From Planctomycetota bacterium (GTDB taxonomy: Bacteria; Planctomycetota; MHYJ01; WSZJ01), in assembly GCA_016190145.1 (NCBI GenBank), contig JACPRD010000059.1:1-64000 (forward strand): DNA of 64,000 bases. The letters are read 5' to 3'. This document shows positions 36,861 to 44,524 of the stretch, one piece after another. The stretch's first letter is position 1. Every line of letters starts with the position of its first letter. The position numbers were made by a program, and so were the translations under genes. Below the pieces are notes generated by a model. The model was not told where the DNA came from. It ran no database searches and saw only the letters and a list, made by a program, of their open reading frames with translations.

Positions 36861-37967
36861 ATGCGCACGTTCGTCCTGCTGCTCGTCCTGTCGACCGCCG
36901 CCGCCGCCGACCCCGGCCGCTGGGAACCCGCCAATACCTGGGTCTTCATGGCCGGCGTCCTCGAGTGGCAGGACAAGAACCTGTCCCCCTTCCCCAAAAA
37001 GGACCGCAAGGACCGCGTGCTCGAAACGAAATTCAAGGAAGCGGGCGTCCCCGCCGGCCAGATCGTGTTCCTCGAGGACGCGCAGGCGACCCAGAAAGCC
37101 ATGCAGCAGGAACTCCGCAAGCTCGCCGAGGCCGCGCCCGAGGGCAGCACGTTCGTGTTCTACTACGCGGGCCACGGCATGCAGGACGACGGCGGCGAGG
37201 TCTACCTCGCCAACCACGACGCCGACACCGGCAAAAAGAAGGCGACCTGCGTCGCCATGGCCGACGTCGAACGCATCCTCTCGAAGAACTTCAAGGGCGC
37301 GCGCCTCTTCTTTCTCGCCGACTGCTGCTACTCCGGCGCGCTCGCGAAGGTCGTGAAGTCCTTCGACGGCAAACCCGCCGCCTGCCTCACCAGCGCCACC
37401 GCCTCCAACGTCTCCACCGCCGAATGGACCTTCACCGACTCCCTCGTCTCCCTCTTCGACGGCGACGGCGCCCTCGACACCAACGCCGACGGCTCCCTCA
37501 CCCTCCGCGAAGCCGACGCCTGGTCCGCCGGCGAAATGCGCTTCAAGGAGGGCCAGCTCACCCGCGCCGCCCTGACCCCCCAGTTCGACGTCGACTTCGT
37601 CTTCGGCGCCGTCGACCCCGCGCTCAAGCCCAAGGAGATCCCGGGCCCCTGGAAATTCCACGACTACTGCGAGGTCGAGGAAAAAGGCGTCTGGTACCGC
37701 TCCCAGGTCCTCGACGGCCGCGAAGGCGAATGGTTCATCCACTACCTCGGCTGGGAGGCCAAGTACGACGAATGGGTGCCGGCGAAGCGCATGCGCAAGC
37801 CGCAGGGCATCGGGCTGTCCGGCGGCGACGCGGTGAAAGTCGAGTGGAAGGGGAAGTGGTACCCGGCCAAGGTGATGAAAGTCGAAGGCGACTTCGCCTT
37901 CATTCATTACGACGGGTTCGGGGCCGAGTGGGACGAGTGGGTGACGGGGAAGCGGGTGAAGAAGTAG
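36861..37967 (+). CDS. Secreted caspase-family peptidase with two Tudor/chromo-like barrels
   Basis: 368 aa. Signal peptide to about 16 (LLLVLSTAAAA). Caspase domain: His105 in FYYAGHGMQDDGG and Cys156 in LADCCYSGAL, the catalytic dyad of C14 peptidases. A calcium-type acidic loop (DGDGALDTNADGSL) follows, as in metacaspases. C-terminal residues about 260-368 hold two SH3-like barrels, each with W-Y-(R/P)-(S/A)-x-V...F-I-H-Y...W-D/Y-E-W-V, resembling Tudor-knot/MBT-type modules usually found in eukaryotes. A degraded copy of the last barrel lies at 44438-44524. Overlaps the convergent zinc-ribbon gene by 68 nt. GGAGAAG precedes ATG. Confidence 0.85.
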   Translation: MRTFVLLLVLSTAAAADPGRWEPANTWVFMAGVLEWQDKNLSPFPKKDRKDRVLETKFKEAGVPAGQIVFLEDAQATQKAMQQELRKLAEAAPEGSTFVFYYAGHGMQDDGGEVYLANHDADTGKKKATCVAMADVERILSKNFKGARLFFLADCCYSGALAKVVKSFDGKPAACLTSATASNVSTAEWTFTDSLVSLFDGDGALDTNADGSLTLREADAWSAGEMRFKEGQLTRAALTPQFDVDFVFGAVDPALKPKEIPGPWKFHDYCEVEEKGVWYRSQVLDGREGEWFIHYLGWEAKYDEWVPAKRMRKPQGIGLSGGDAVKVEWKGKWYPAKVMKVEGDFAFIHYDGFGAEWDEWVTGKRVKK

Positions 37968-38187
37968 CCTCCTGTTCGGCGCGCTCCCGCTCTTCGATGT
38001 ACCCGTCCACCCACGCGGTCCAGCCCTTCGGAAACGGTTTCTTCATCTCCAGCCCGCACCCCGGGCAGATGGCGTAGGCCACGGCGCCGCAGAGGGCCGC
38101 GCGGAACGCGACGTCCGCGCGTTGCTCTTCGTTATGCAGCTTTCCGCAGACCTCGCACTTCGTCCCGTCGAGAATTCTGTCTGACAT
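37900..38187 (-). CDS. Small zinc-ribbon protein
   Basis: 95 aa. Two Cys pairs, CEVCG and CPGCG, form a likely zinc ribbon, followed by FPKGWTAWVDGYIEERERAE. The C-terminal 22 residues are encoded opposite the end of the caspase gene. A degenerate copy with the same DGTK-EVCGK start at 44643 supports the call. Role unknown. Confidence 0.6.
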   Translation of the reverse strand: MSDRILDGTKCEVCGKLHNEEQRADVAFRAALCGAVAYAICPGCGLEMKKPFPKGWTAWVDGYIEERERAEQEATSSPASPSPTRPTRPRTRRNE

Positions 38188-38270
38188 GGCAGGGATCTCC
38201 AGGAAGAAGAGTGGAACCCGTTCGCGCGCGGGGAGGATTCTAACCTGCGGGGTCCGATTTCAAAGCGCGG

Positions 38271-38313
38271 GTTCGGAGTTCGGCGTTCGGAGTTCGGAGT
38301 TCGGCGTTGACGC
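38271..38313. repeat. GTTCGGA heptad repeat, second copy
   Basis: Shares an identical 31-nt string (38283-38313) with 516-546. Lies in the 261-base gap 38188-38448, which holds no gene. Confidence 0.8.
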
Positions 38314-38448
38314 GTAGCGCCCGGGCGGCCGACATCTGGTTGTGTCTGGTGCTGGCGGGAGTCATCCTCACGAGCGCGATTGTGCTCGCGTCCGTGTTCC
38401 GCCTTCGCTCTTCGAGCTACCGCGGACGGGCTGCCCCGGCCATCGCCT

Positions 38449-38784
38449 TCAGTAGAGGCAGGCATCGAGAAGGGACAGCACTTCCTGCAGGACCTCTTCG
38501 GGCGCTCTGCCGATGCATCTGGCCTTCCGAGCGCGGAAATCGAGGGCCTTGACTTGTTCCACCATGACGAAACCGGTCACGCCCAGGTTCTCAGGGATGT
38601 GCACGTGGAATGGGTAGTCGCGATGCGTGTGAGTGATGGGGCAGACGATGGCAAGGCCTGTGTGACGGTTGAAGAGGTCGTTGCTGACCACCAGTGCGGG
38701 GCGGCGGCCACGCTGCTCGTGGCCGGACTGAGGGTCGAAGGTGACGGCAACAAAGTCCCCTTTCCGTGGGAAGTACTCCGCCAT
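38449..38784 (-). CDS. mazF: MazF/PemK-type endoribonuclease toxin
   Basis: 111 aa. MAEYFPRKGDFVAVTFDPQSGHEQRGRRPALVVS, read as PxxGDxVxxxFDP then GHEQxGRRPALVVSN, is the MazF signature; VCPITHTHRDYPFHV and GFVMVEQVKALDF complete the fold. Cleaves mRNA. ATG follows the mazE stop directly. Standard toxin order, antitoxin first. Confidence 0.95.
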   Translation of the reverse strand: MAEYFPRKGDFVAVTFDPQSGHEQRGRRPALVVSNDLFNRHTGLAIVCPITHTHRDYPFHVHIPENLGVTGFVMVEQVKALDFRARKARCIGRAPEEVLQEVLSLLDACLY

Positions 38785-39033
38785 CTACCAGACCTCCTTG
38801 CCGACAGGTCGACCCCAGTCCATCTCCCGGGTCCTGCGGTTCCGGGGAATACGTCTCACCAGTTCGCGCAGATCGTGCTTGCCTCGAACCAGGCGAACGG
38901 GCTTGACAACAATGACTCCGTCGCGCGCCACCACGTCCACGGTGTCCCCCACACGTATCGCGACCTCCGAGAGCAACTGCTTGCTCAGGCGAAGCCCCTG
39001 ACTGTTGCCCCATTTCTGGACTTTTGTGGTCAT
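38785..39033 (-). CDS. mazE: MazE-type AbrB-fold antitoxin
   Basis: 82 aa from ATG 39033, set by TAGGAGG (39041-39047) at 7 nt. TTKVQKWGNSQGLRLSKQLL is the AbrB/SpoVT swapped-hairpin domain that binds the operator; the rest (RELVRRIPRNRRTREMDWG) would wrap the toxin. Confidence 0.93.
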   Translation of the reverse strand: MTTKVQKWGNSQGLRLSKQLLSEVAIRVGDTVDVVARDGVIVVKPVRLVRGKHDLRELVRRIPRNRRTREMDWGRPVGKEVW

Positions 39034-39040
39034 GGCCCGA

Positions 39041-39064
39041 CCTCCTAGGGATATCCGAAGTATA
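39041..39064 (-). promoter_or_regulatory. mazEF promoter -10 and Shine-Dalgarno
   Basis: TATACT on the minus strand (39064-39059) and a full TAGGAGG (39047-39041) give a short leader. Confidence 0.55.
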
Positions 39065-39169
39065 GCCATGACTGCCCCTCGGGTCCATCGAGTTCCGAAA
39101 TCCCAACATCGAGCCGTCGCCCGGGGCCGGTGCTATCATCATTCACGGGACCTGGTGAGGGGGCGTCGA

Positions 39170-42100
39170 ATGTCGCGCGAATCCGATCTGCTGTTCGGCC
39201 TGCTGGCCTTGCAGATGAATTTCGTGTCGAAGGAGCAGCTCCTCGAGTGCGCGGCGGTCTGGATGAACGATCGGTCGCGCGATCTGGGGAAGCTTTTTCT
39301 GGAGCGCGGATTCCTGAAGGATTTCCAGCGTGCGGCGGTGCGCGCGATGGTCGAGGCGCAGCTCCGGTCGAACGGGGGCGACGCCGAGCGGTCGCTGGCC
39401 GGACTGGCGTCGCCGAAGGCGGTGCTGGAGTCGCTCCTGGGGCTGAATCCGCCGCCGGACGTGGAGCGGTCGATCGCGGCGGTGAAGGCGCGAGACGTGA
39501 ATCAGACGGTGATCGTGGCGCCTCCGTCGCCGGACCGGTACCGGCTGGGTGCGGAGATCGCGCGGGGCGGACTGGGGCGGGTGATGGAAGCGTTCGACGC
39601 GACGCTGGGGCGGAACGTGGCGGTGAAGCTGGTGCTGGACGACCTGGCGCCGGACCTTGCGGAGCGGTTCGAGCGCGAGGCGAAGCTGACGGGACGGCTG
39701 GAGCACCCCAACATCGTCCCGATCCACGATTACGGGACCCTCTCCCCCTCGACGGGCTCGGGGCAGGGGGGCCCTTCGACAGGCTCAGGGCAGGGCAAGC
39801 GGCTTTTCCTGAGCATGAAGCGGATTCGCGGACGGGATCTCGGGAAGCTGCTGAAGGCGATCGCGGAGGGGGACAAGGACGCGCGGAGGACGTATTCGCG
39901 GGCGCGGCTCCTGCGGATGTTTCAGGACATCTGTCTGGGGATGGCGTTTGCGCACGATCACGGCGTGATCCATCGTGACCTCAAGCCCGCGAACGTCATG
40001 ATCGGCGACTACGGCGAGACGCTGATCGTGGATTGGGGGCTGGCGAAGGTGCAGGGCGAAAGGGGGGAAGGGCGGAAGGGCGGAACGACATCGTCGGTCT
40101 CGCCGGAGTTGACAATGGAGGGCGAAGTCGTCGGGACGCCGGCGTACATGTCGCCGGAGCAGGCGGCGGGGGAGATCCACGAGGTGGACCATCGGAGCGA
40201 CGTCTACTCGCTGGGGGCGATCCTGTACCAGATTCTGACGCTGCACGCGCCGTTCGAGGGGAAGACGGCGCGGGAGATCATCAGCAAGGTGCGTTCGGGC
40301 CGGATCACTCCTCCTTCGCACAGAGTGGGGAACGGGGGAACGGGGAACGAGGACCCGGAACGGACGGTCGTGAAGGCCCCCTCGACTCACACGGTGGCGG
40401 ACGCGATCCCGCAGGAACTGGACGCGATCTGTCTCAAGGCTCTGGCGTTCAAGCGCGAGGACCGCTACCAGACGGCCACCGAGCTTCACGACGAGATTCA
40501 GCTTTTCCTCGAAGGCGTCAAGGAGCGCGAGCGCAACCACGCGTTGGCCGAGGCGGCGGTGGCGAAGGCGAAGGAGCTGGCGGCGCGGCAGAACCGCCTG
40601 CGGGAGGAAGCCAGGTCTGCGGCGGAGGAGGCGAAGAAGAAAGAGAAGGACGTCAAGCCGCACGAGGACAAGGCGGCGCTCTGGGCGGGGCAGGACCGCG
40701 CGGGGGAGCTGGAGCGCGAGGCGGTGGGCGCGTTCGCGGAGGCGAACGCGGCGCTCACGGTCGCGCTCGGCCACGAGCGGGAGCACGCCGAGGCTCGGCG
40801 GCTGAAGGCGGAGCTATTCTGGGGGAAGTACCTGGAGGCGGAGGAGAAGGGGGACAAGAAGGACGCGTTGCTCCACCGCAAGATGGTGGAGCAGTACAAC
40901 GACGGCCCGCTGGACGCGCTGCTGAAAGGCGACGGGACGCTGACCGTGCGGACGCGGGCGTATCCCTGCCGGTGCCTGGTGGACAGGCGCATCGTGAAGC
41001 CCGAGGAACTGGCGTGGATGGGGTATCACCCGTTTTCGGGCCGCGCGCTGGACGGAATGAAAGGGGCCGAGGGCCTTCCGGACCTGGAGCCGAAGGAGCC
41101 GGTGCATCTCAAGGTCCACGGCCCGGACTGCGAGCCGCTCGCCGTCGAAGGCGCGGACGTCTGGCTGTTCCGGTACGAGGAAATCGAGCGGCGACTCATG
41201 CCGGTGACACCCGACTTGCGCGCAGCGCAAGTCGGCCTGAGCGAGCGAAGCGAGTCGAAGGGCCCTCCCGTGGACGCACTGTTTGCTTCGGATTCGCCGT
41301 ACCGCCCGCAGGGCTCGGGCCTGCACCTCGGCCGAACGCCGATCGAAAAGCGCACGCTGCCGATGGGCTCGTATCTGCTCCTGGTGGCGCACGAAGGCCG
41401 CGCACCGCTGCGCGTCCCCGTCTCTATCCCGCGCTGCGGCTCCTGCGAGCAGGACGTGACGCTGTTCCGCCCGGACGAGATCCCGCCGGGCATGATCCCG
41501 ATCCCCGCGGGGCCGTTCGGGTACCAGGGCGATCCGGAGAATCCGCACGCCGGTCCCGCGGAAACGAAGGTCGTGGACGACGTCTTCATCGCGCGGCACC
41601 CCGTCACCTGCCGCGAATACTGCGAGTTTCTCAACGACCTCGCGAAGGTACACCCCGACGAGGCGGCGAAGCGGGTCCCGCGCCAGGTGGAGGAAACGGG
41701 TTTCTACTGGGCGGGGCCTCCGTACGCTGTTCCGACCGCCGACGGGCTCGCGGCGGCGTCCGTCGAGCTGAAGGCGAAGGCGAAACGGCTCCAGAACAGC
41801 CCGGTGGACTGGGAAGAGGACTGGCCGGTCCTCAGCGTCTCCTGGGAAGACCTGATGACGTTCTGCGCTTGGCAGCGAGCGCGTGATGGCCGCGTCGTGA
41901 CCCTCCCGCACGAGGAAGCATGGGAAAAATCGGCGCGGGGAACGGATCGGCGGTTCTTTCCGTTCGGGAGTCATCTTGACGAGCGGTGGTGCAACAATCA
42001 GCGTTCCCATCCCGGAGGTTCGAGACCGGTGCGCGTGCAGGAGTTCGCGGGCGACGAATCGCCTTACGGCATTCGTGGATTGGCGGGCAATGCGCAGGAT

Positions 42101-42280
42101 ATGTGCCTGAACTCTCCAGGAGCGGAGTACCCCGGCTGGCGGCTGTTCCGCGGCGGCCTCTGGAGCCTCACGGGAATCCTCTCCCGCGCCACGTACCGCA
42201 CGGGCATCACGACCCGCCTTGTTTTCTGGAGCTACGGGGGTCGGGTGGTCGCGCCGTGCCGTCTTGCGAGGACTCCTTAG
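39170..42280 (+). CDS. Ser/Thr protein kinase fused to FGE/C-type-lectin domain; DGR variable protein
   Basis: 1036 aa from ATG 39170 (GAGGGGGC upstream). Residues 1-100 form an N-terminal helical domain common in planctomycete kinases (SKEQLLECAAVW). The kinase domain (about 123-430) has ARGGLGRV, Lys153 in VAVKL, HRDLKPAN (Asp270), and DWG at 288-290 in place of DFG. A coiled coil spans about 445-560. The FGE-sulfatase-type domain starts near 775 (GMIPIPAGPF) with VSWEDLMTFC, EEAWEKSARG, YGIRGLAGNAQDMC. Residues 989-1015 are the diversified part (GWRLFRGGLWSLTG...). No signal peptide or membrane segment. Several repeat elements sit in frame inside it. The frame is intact, so the protein is probably expressed; ligand unknown. 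Confidence 0.92.
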   Translation: MSRESDLLFGLLALQMNFVSKEQLLECAAVWMNDRSRDLGKLFLERGFLKDFQRAAVRAMVEAQLRSNGGDAERSLAGLASPKAVLESLLGLNPPPDVERSIAAVKARDVNQTVIVAPPSPDRYRLGAEIARGGLGRVMEAFDATLGRNVAVKLVLDDLAPDLAERFEREAKLTGRLEHPNIVPIHDYGTLSPSTGSGQGGPSTGSGQGKRLFLSMKRIRGRDLGKLLKAIAEGDKDARRTYSRARLLRMFQDICLGMAFAHDHGVIHRDLKPANVMIGDYGETLIVDWGLAKVQGERGEGRKGGTTSSVSPELTMEGEVVGTPAYMSPEQAAGEIHEVDHRSDVYSLGAILYQILTLHAPFEGKTAREIISKVRSGRITPPSHRVGNGGTGNEDPERTVVKAPSTHTVADAIPQELDAICLKALAFKREDRYQTATELHDEIQLFLEGVKERERNHALAEAAVAKAKELAARQNRLREEARSAAEEAKKKEKDVKPHEDKAALWAGQDRAGELEREAVGAFAEANAALTVALGHEREHAEARRLKAELFWGKYLEAEEKGDKKDALLHRKMVEQYNDGPLDALLKGDGTLTVRTRAYPCRCLVDRRIVKPEELAWMGYHPFSGRALDGMKGAEGLPDLEPKEPVHLKVHGPDCEPLAVEGADVWLFRYEEIERRLMPVTPDLRAAQVGLSERSESKGPPVDALFASDSPYRPQGSGLHLGRTPIEKRTLPMGSYLLLVAHEGRAPLRVPVSIPRCGSCEQDVTLFRPDEIPPGMIPIPAGPFGYQGDPENPHAGPAETKVVDDVFIARHPVTCREYCEFLNDLAKVHPDEAAKRVPRQVEETGFYWAGPPYAVPTADGLAAASVELKAKAKRLQNSPVDWEEDWPVLSVSWEDLMTFCAWQRARDGRVVTLPHEEAWEKSARGTDRRFFPFGSHLDERWCNNQRSHPGGSRPVRVQEFAGDESPYGIRGLAGNAQDMCLNSPGAEYPGWRLFRGGLWSLTGILSRATYRTGITTRLVFWSYGGRVVAPCRLARTP
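39746..39797 (+). repeat. Palindrome-family repeat inside the kinase gene
   Basis: Two tandem copies of a CTTCGACAGGCTCAGGGCAG-type unit, translated as STGSGQG twice, inserted between kinase strands. Confidence 0.75.
41236..41262 (+). repeat. Palindrome-family repeat inside the kinase gene, second site
   Basis: Encodes LSERSESKG in frame between the coiled coil and the FGE domain. Its reverse complement matches 43734-43761. Confidence 0.8.
42133..42212 (+). other. DGR variable repeat (VR)
   Basis: 80 nt in the kinase-FGE gene, codons 989-1015, aligned without gaps to the TR at 43784-43863 (offset 1651). Ten mismatches by my count: nine at TR adenines and one T/C. All adenine changes are in the first two bases of six AAC codons (now CTC, AGC, CTC, CTC, TAC, ATC). 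Confidence 0.95.
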
Positions 42281-42683
42281 CCCTTTACGCTCTTGCCCTT
42301 TTACCCTCTTTCACCGGGGAGGCCACGGGCCGCAGGATCTGGAGGTCTTCGCCCGTTTGTACGACGCCCTGCTCTGGCTGGTGCCGGAGATCGGAAAATT
42401 CCCGAGGAGTTTCCGCTTCACGTTGGGCGAGAAGCTCGAGAGCATGCTGTACGGCACACTGGACGATCTGGTCCGGGCAAGATACGCACGCACCGCCACG
42501 AAAAAGGAGATCCTTGGCGGTGTCAACGTGCGCCTCGAGCGCATTCGCGTGTTCTTCCGGCTGAGCAGGGATCTGAAGGTGATCGGCCACGACAAGCACG
42601 AGCGGGCGATCCGCGACGTGGATTCGGTCGGCCGGCAGGTCGGCGGTTGGATCAAGTCGTTGGAGGGGGGTGTCCGGCCATGA
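42264..42683 (+). CDS. avd: Avd-like DGR accessory protein (four-helix bundle)
   Basis: The core from about 42336 matches Avd proteins: DLEVFARLYDALLWLVPEIG, then KFPRSFRFTLGEKL, ending in helices DVDSVGRQVGGWIKSLEGG. Avd forms a pentameric barrel that binds RT and template RNA. Placed between VR gene and RT as in known DGRs; stop overlaps the RT ATG. No ATG or GTG opens the frame. TTG 42264 lies inside the end of the kinase gene; CTG at 42339 is closer to the expected N-terminus but lies 15 nt from GGGGAGG. Start therefore uncertain. Confidence 0.8.
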   Translation: MRGLLSPLRSCPFTLFHRGGHGPQDLEVFARLYDALLWLVPEIGKFPRSFRFTLGEKLESMLYGTLDDLVRARYARTATKKEILGGVNVRLERIRVFFRLSRDLKVIGHDKHERAIRDVDSVGRQVGGWIKSLEGGVRP

Positions 42684-43783
42684 ACCGTGTCGGCGGACTG
42701 TTCGATCGGATCTGGTCCTTCGAAAACCTCTGGGAGGCGGCGCGGCGAGCACGCCGGGGGAAACGCTATCGCGCGGCCGCCCTGGAGTTCGATTTTAACC
42801 TCGAGCACGAGCTGCTCAGGCTGGAACAGGTTCTTGCGGCCGGCTCCTGGCGGCCGGGGCCTTTCCGGGAGTTCCGCATCTTCGAGCCAAAAGAGCGGCT
42901 GATCAGCGCGCCTCATTACCCGGATCGGGTCGTCCATCACGCCGTGATGCGGATCGTCGGGCCGGAGCTGGATCGCCGGTTCGTGAGCCAGAGCTACGCC
43001 TGCCGAAAGGGAATGGGGACGCACCGGGCGATTCTTCGATGCGCCGAACTCTGCTGCAGCCACCCGTATGTTCTGCGGTGCGACATTCGTAAATTCTACC
43101 CCAGCGTGGATCAAGCGATCCTGAAAGCGAAGTTCCGGCGGGTCTTCCGCGAACCCCGCTTGCTGCAAGTCCTCGACGCGATCGTGGACGGGTCCAATCC
43201 ACAAGACCCGACACCGTGGATTTTTCCGGGAGATGACCTCTTCACCTCCGCTGAACGGCGCCGAGGCCTGCCGATCGGCAGCCTGACAAGCCAGTGGTTC
43301 GCCAACCTCACGCTCAACGATCTGGATCACTACGTCGTCCGTGTCCTTCGGCCCGCGGGGTACGTCCGGTATATGGACGATTTCCTGCTCTTCGGAGAAG
43401 ACCCCGAGACCCTCGCCCGCCATCGCGAGACCATCCGGGTCTTCCTTCAGGCCGAGCGCCTCAAATTGCACGAAACAAAGTCTGTCGTTCTCCCGACCTC
43501 GCGCGGCGTGCCCTTCCTCGGATGGAGGGTATTTCCCGGATTCCGCCTTCTCCGAAGCGAGAACAAGCGCCGGGCCCGGCGCCGCCTGCGCCGGCTCGCG
43601 CGAGACTTCAGGCGCGGCGACTCGTCGGTCCAAAACGTCCGGCAGTCGGTCACCGCCTGGATCGCCCACGCATCATGGGGCGACACCTGGCGCCTGAGAA
43701 AGGAGCTGATCGAAAAGACGACGTTCCGCAGTGCCATTCGACTCGCTACGCTCGCTCAAGGCAGTCCCGGCGTCCGCCGGTGA
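42680..43783 (+). CDS. DGR reverse transcriptase
   Basis: 367 aa. RT motifs: RCDIRKFYPSVD (Asp135), GLPIGSLTSQWFANLTLND (the IGxxxSQ form, residues 199-205, that marks DGR RTs in place of QGxxxSP), and GYVRYMDDFLLFG (YMDD 231-234). These put it in the DGR group rather than group II intron or retron RTs, and no maturase, endonuclease or intron RNA is seen. The ATG overlaps the avd stop. The last 17 or so residues (IRLATLAQGSPGVRR) are encoded by a palindrome-family repeat (43734-43761), so the C-terminus is secondarily altered. The stop is immediately followed by the TR. Confidence 0.95.
   Translation: MNRVGGLFDRIWSFENLWEAARRARRGKRYRAAALEFDFNLEHELLRLEQVLAAGSWRPGPFREFRIFEPKERLISAPHYPDRVVHHAVMRIVGPELDRRFVSQSYACRKGMGTHRAILRCAELCCSHPYVLRCDIRKFYPSVDQAILKAKFRRVFREPRLLQVLDAIVDGSNPQDPTPWIFPGDDLFTSAERRRGLPIGSLTSQWFANLTLNDLDHYVVRVLRPAGYVRYMDDFLLFGEDPETLARHRETIRVFLQAERLKLHETKSVVLPTSRGVPFLGWRVFPGFRLLRSENKRRARRRLRRLARDFRRGDSSVQNVRQSVTAWIAHASWGDTWRLRKELIEKTTFRSAIRLATLAQGSPGVRR
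43734..43761 (+). repeat. Palindrome-family repeat at the RT 3' end
   Basis: Near reverse complement of 41236-41262; reads into the RT C-terminus and ends 23 nt before the TR. Confidence 0.75.
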
Positions 43784-43863
43784 CGGCTGGCGGTTGTTCC
43801 GCGGCGGCAACTGGAACAACACGGGAATCAACTCCCGCGCCACGAACCGCACGGGCAACACGA
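43784..43863 (+). other. DGR template repeat (TR)
   Basis: 80-nt copy of the VR beginning at the base after the RT TGA. It has 19 adenines; twelve are the first two bases of six AAC codons (when read in the VR frame), the classic DGR design that allows broad amino-acid change without stop codons. A small hairpin (CTCCC/GGGAG, about 43869-43884) follows. Confidence 0.95.
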
Positions 43864-44017
43864 GTCCACTCCCCTGCAAGGGAGGGCCGGCAGGCGCCCG
43901 TCTGTTCCGGTGCGATCGGAGCGGCGAACATGAAGATGGCCCGGCGGATCCTGGTAGCCGGCCGAAACCCGAGCGCACAGCGCTCGAGGCGAAGGTCGGC
44001 GAACGCCTCCGCCGGGC

Positions 44018-44437
44018 CGGTTCGCGCTTCCCAAGAAGCAGGCGGATCGTCACGAAGAGGAGCACGAGAAGGCGGCGCGGGGCGTCGATGGGCGCGTTTA
44101 CCCCTGGGGCGACGACTACGACGGGTCGTACTCGCACACGAGCGTCTCCATCCCCGGCGGAATCCGACCGATGCCCGTGGGGTCGTTCGCGACGGACGAG
44201 TCGCCCTTCGGCGTCGCGGACCTGGCGGGCGGCGTGCAGACGTGGCTTCTCAACGCGGCCCAGGTGCCCCATCGTTACCTCTGCTGCCAGCGCGGGGGCT
44301 CGTGGACCCTGCCGGAGAGGAACGCCCGCGCGGCGTTGCGTCAGGGCTATCCCCAGACGAACGTCCTCCGGTCCATCGGCTTCCGCCTGGCGGTGCGACC
44401 AATGAATCAGGCTCGGCTTCCCTCGGTGGCAACCTGA
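44018..44437 (+). pseudogene. Degraded FGE-sulfatase/C-type-lectin fragment
   Basis: In one frame: FALPKKQADRHEEEHEKAARG, then GRVYPWGDDYD, SPFGVADLAGGVQTW, RGGSWTLPERNARAALR and IGFRLAVRP. This is the C-terminal half of an FGE-type domain (cf. LPTEAEWEKAARG...GNVWEW...RGGSW...GFR). The start of the fold (SANASAGPVRAS-like) is in another frame just upstream, so the copy is frameshifted. Probably a dead relative of the kinase-FGE gene. Confidence 0.75.
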
Positions 44438-44524
44438 TGGAAAGGGAAGTGGTACTCCGTGAAGGTGATGAAGATCGAAGGCGACTTCGCGTTCACCCAT
44501 TACGACGGGTTCGGGGTCGAGTGG
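44438..44524 (+). pseudogene. Remnant of the caspase-gene Tudor barrel
   Basis: 87 nt aligned to 37845-37931 with 11 mismatches (hand count, 87% identical), encoding WKGKWYSVKVMKIEGDF and THYDGFGVEW. No start or catalytic part remains. Confidence 0.8.

Noticed and set aside
42680-43783. Group II intron or retron reverse transcriptase
   Set aside because: The RT has IGxxxSQ, no maturase or HNH domain, no intron RNA or msr/msd, and a matching TR/VR pair.
43780-43925. Short continuation of the TR as a protein-coding gene
   Set aside because: It reads like the lectin fold only over the TR itself; no start or domain context, consistent with a template rather than a gene.
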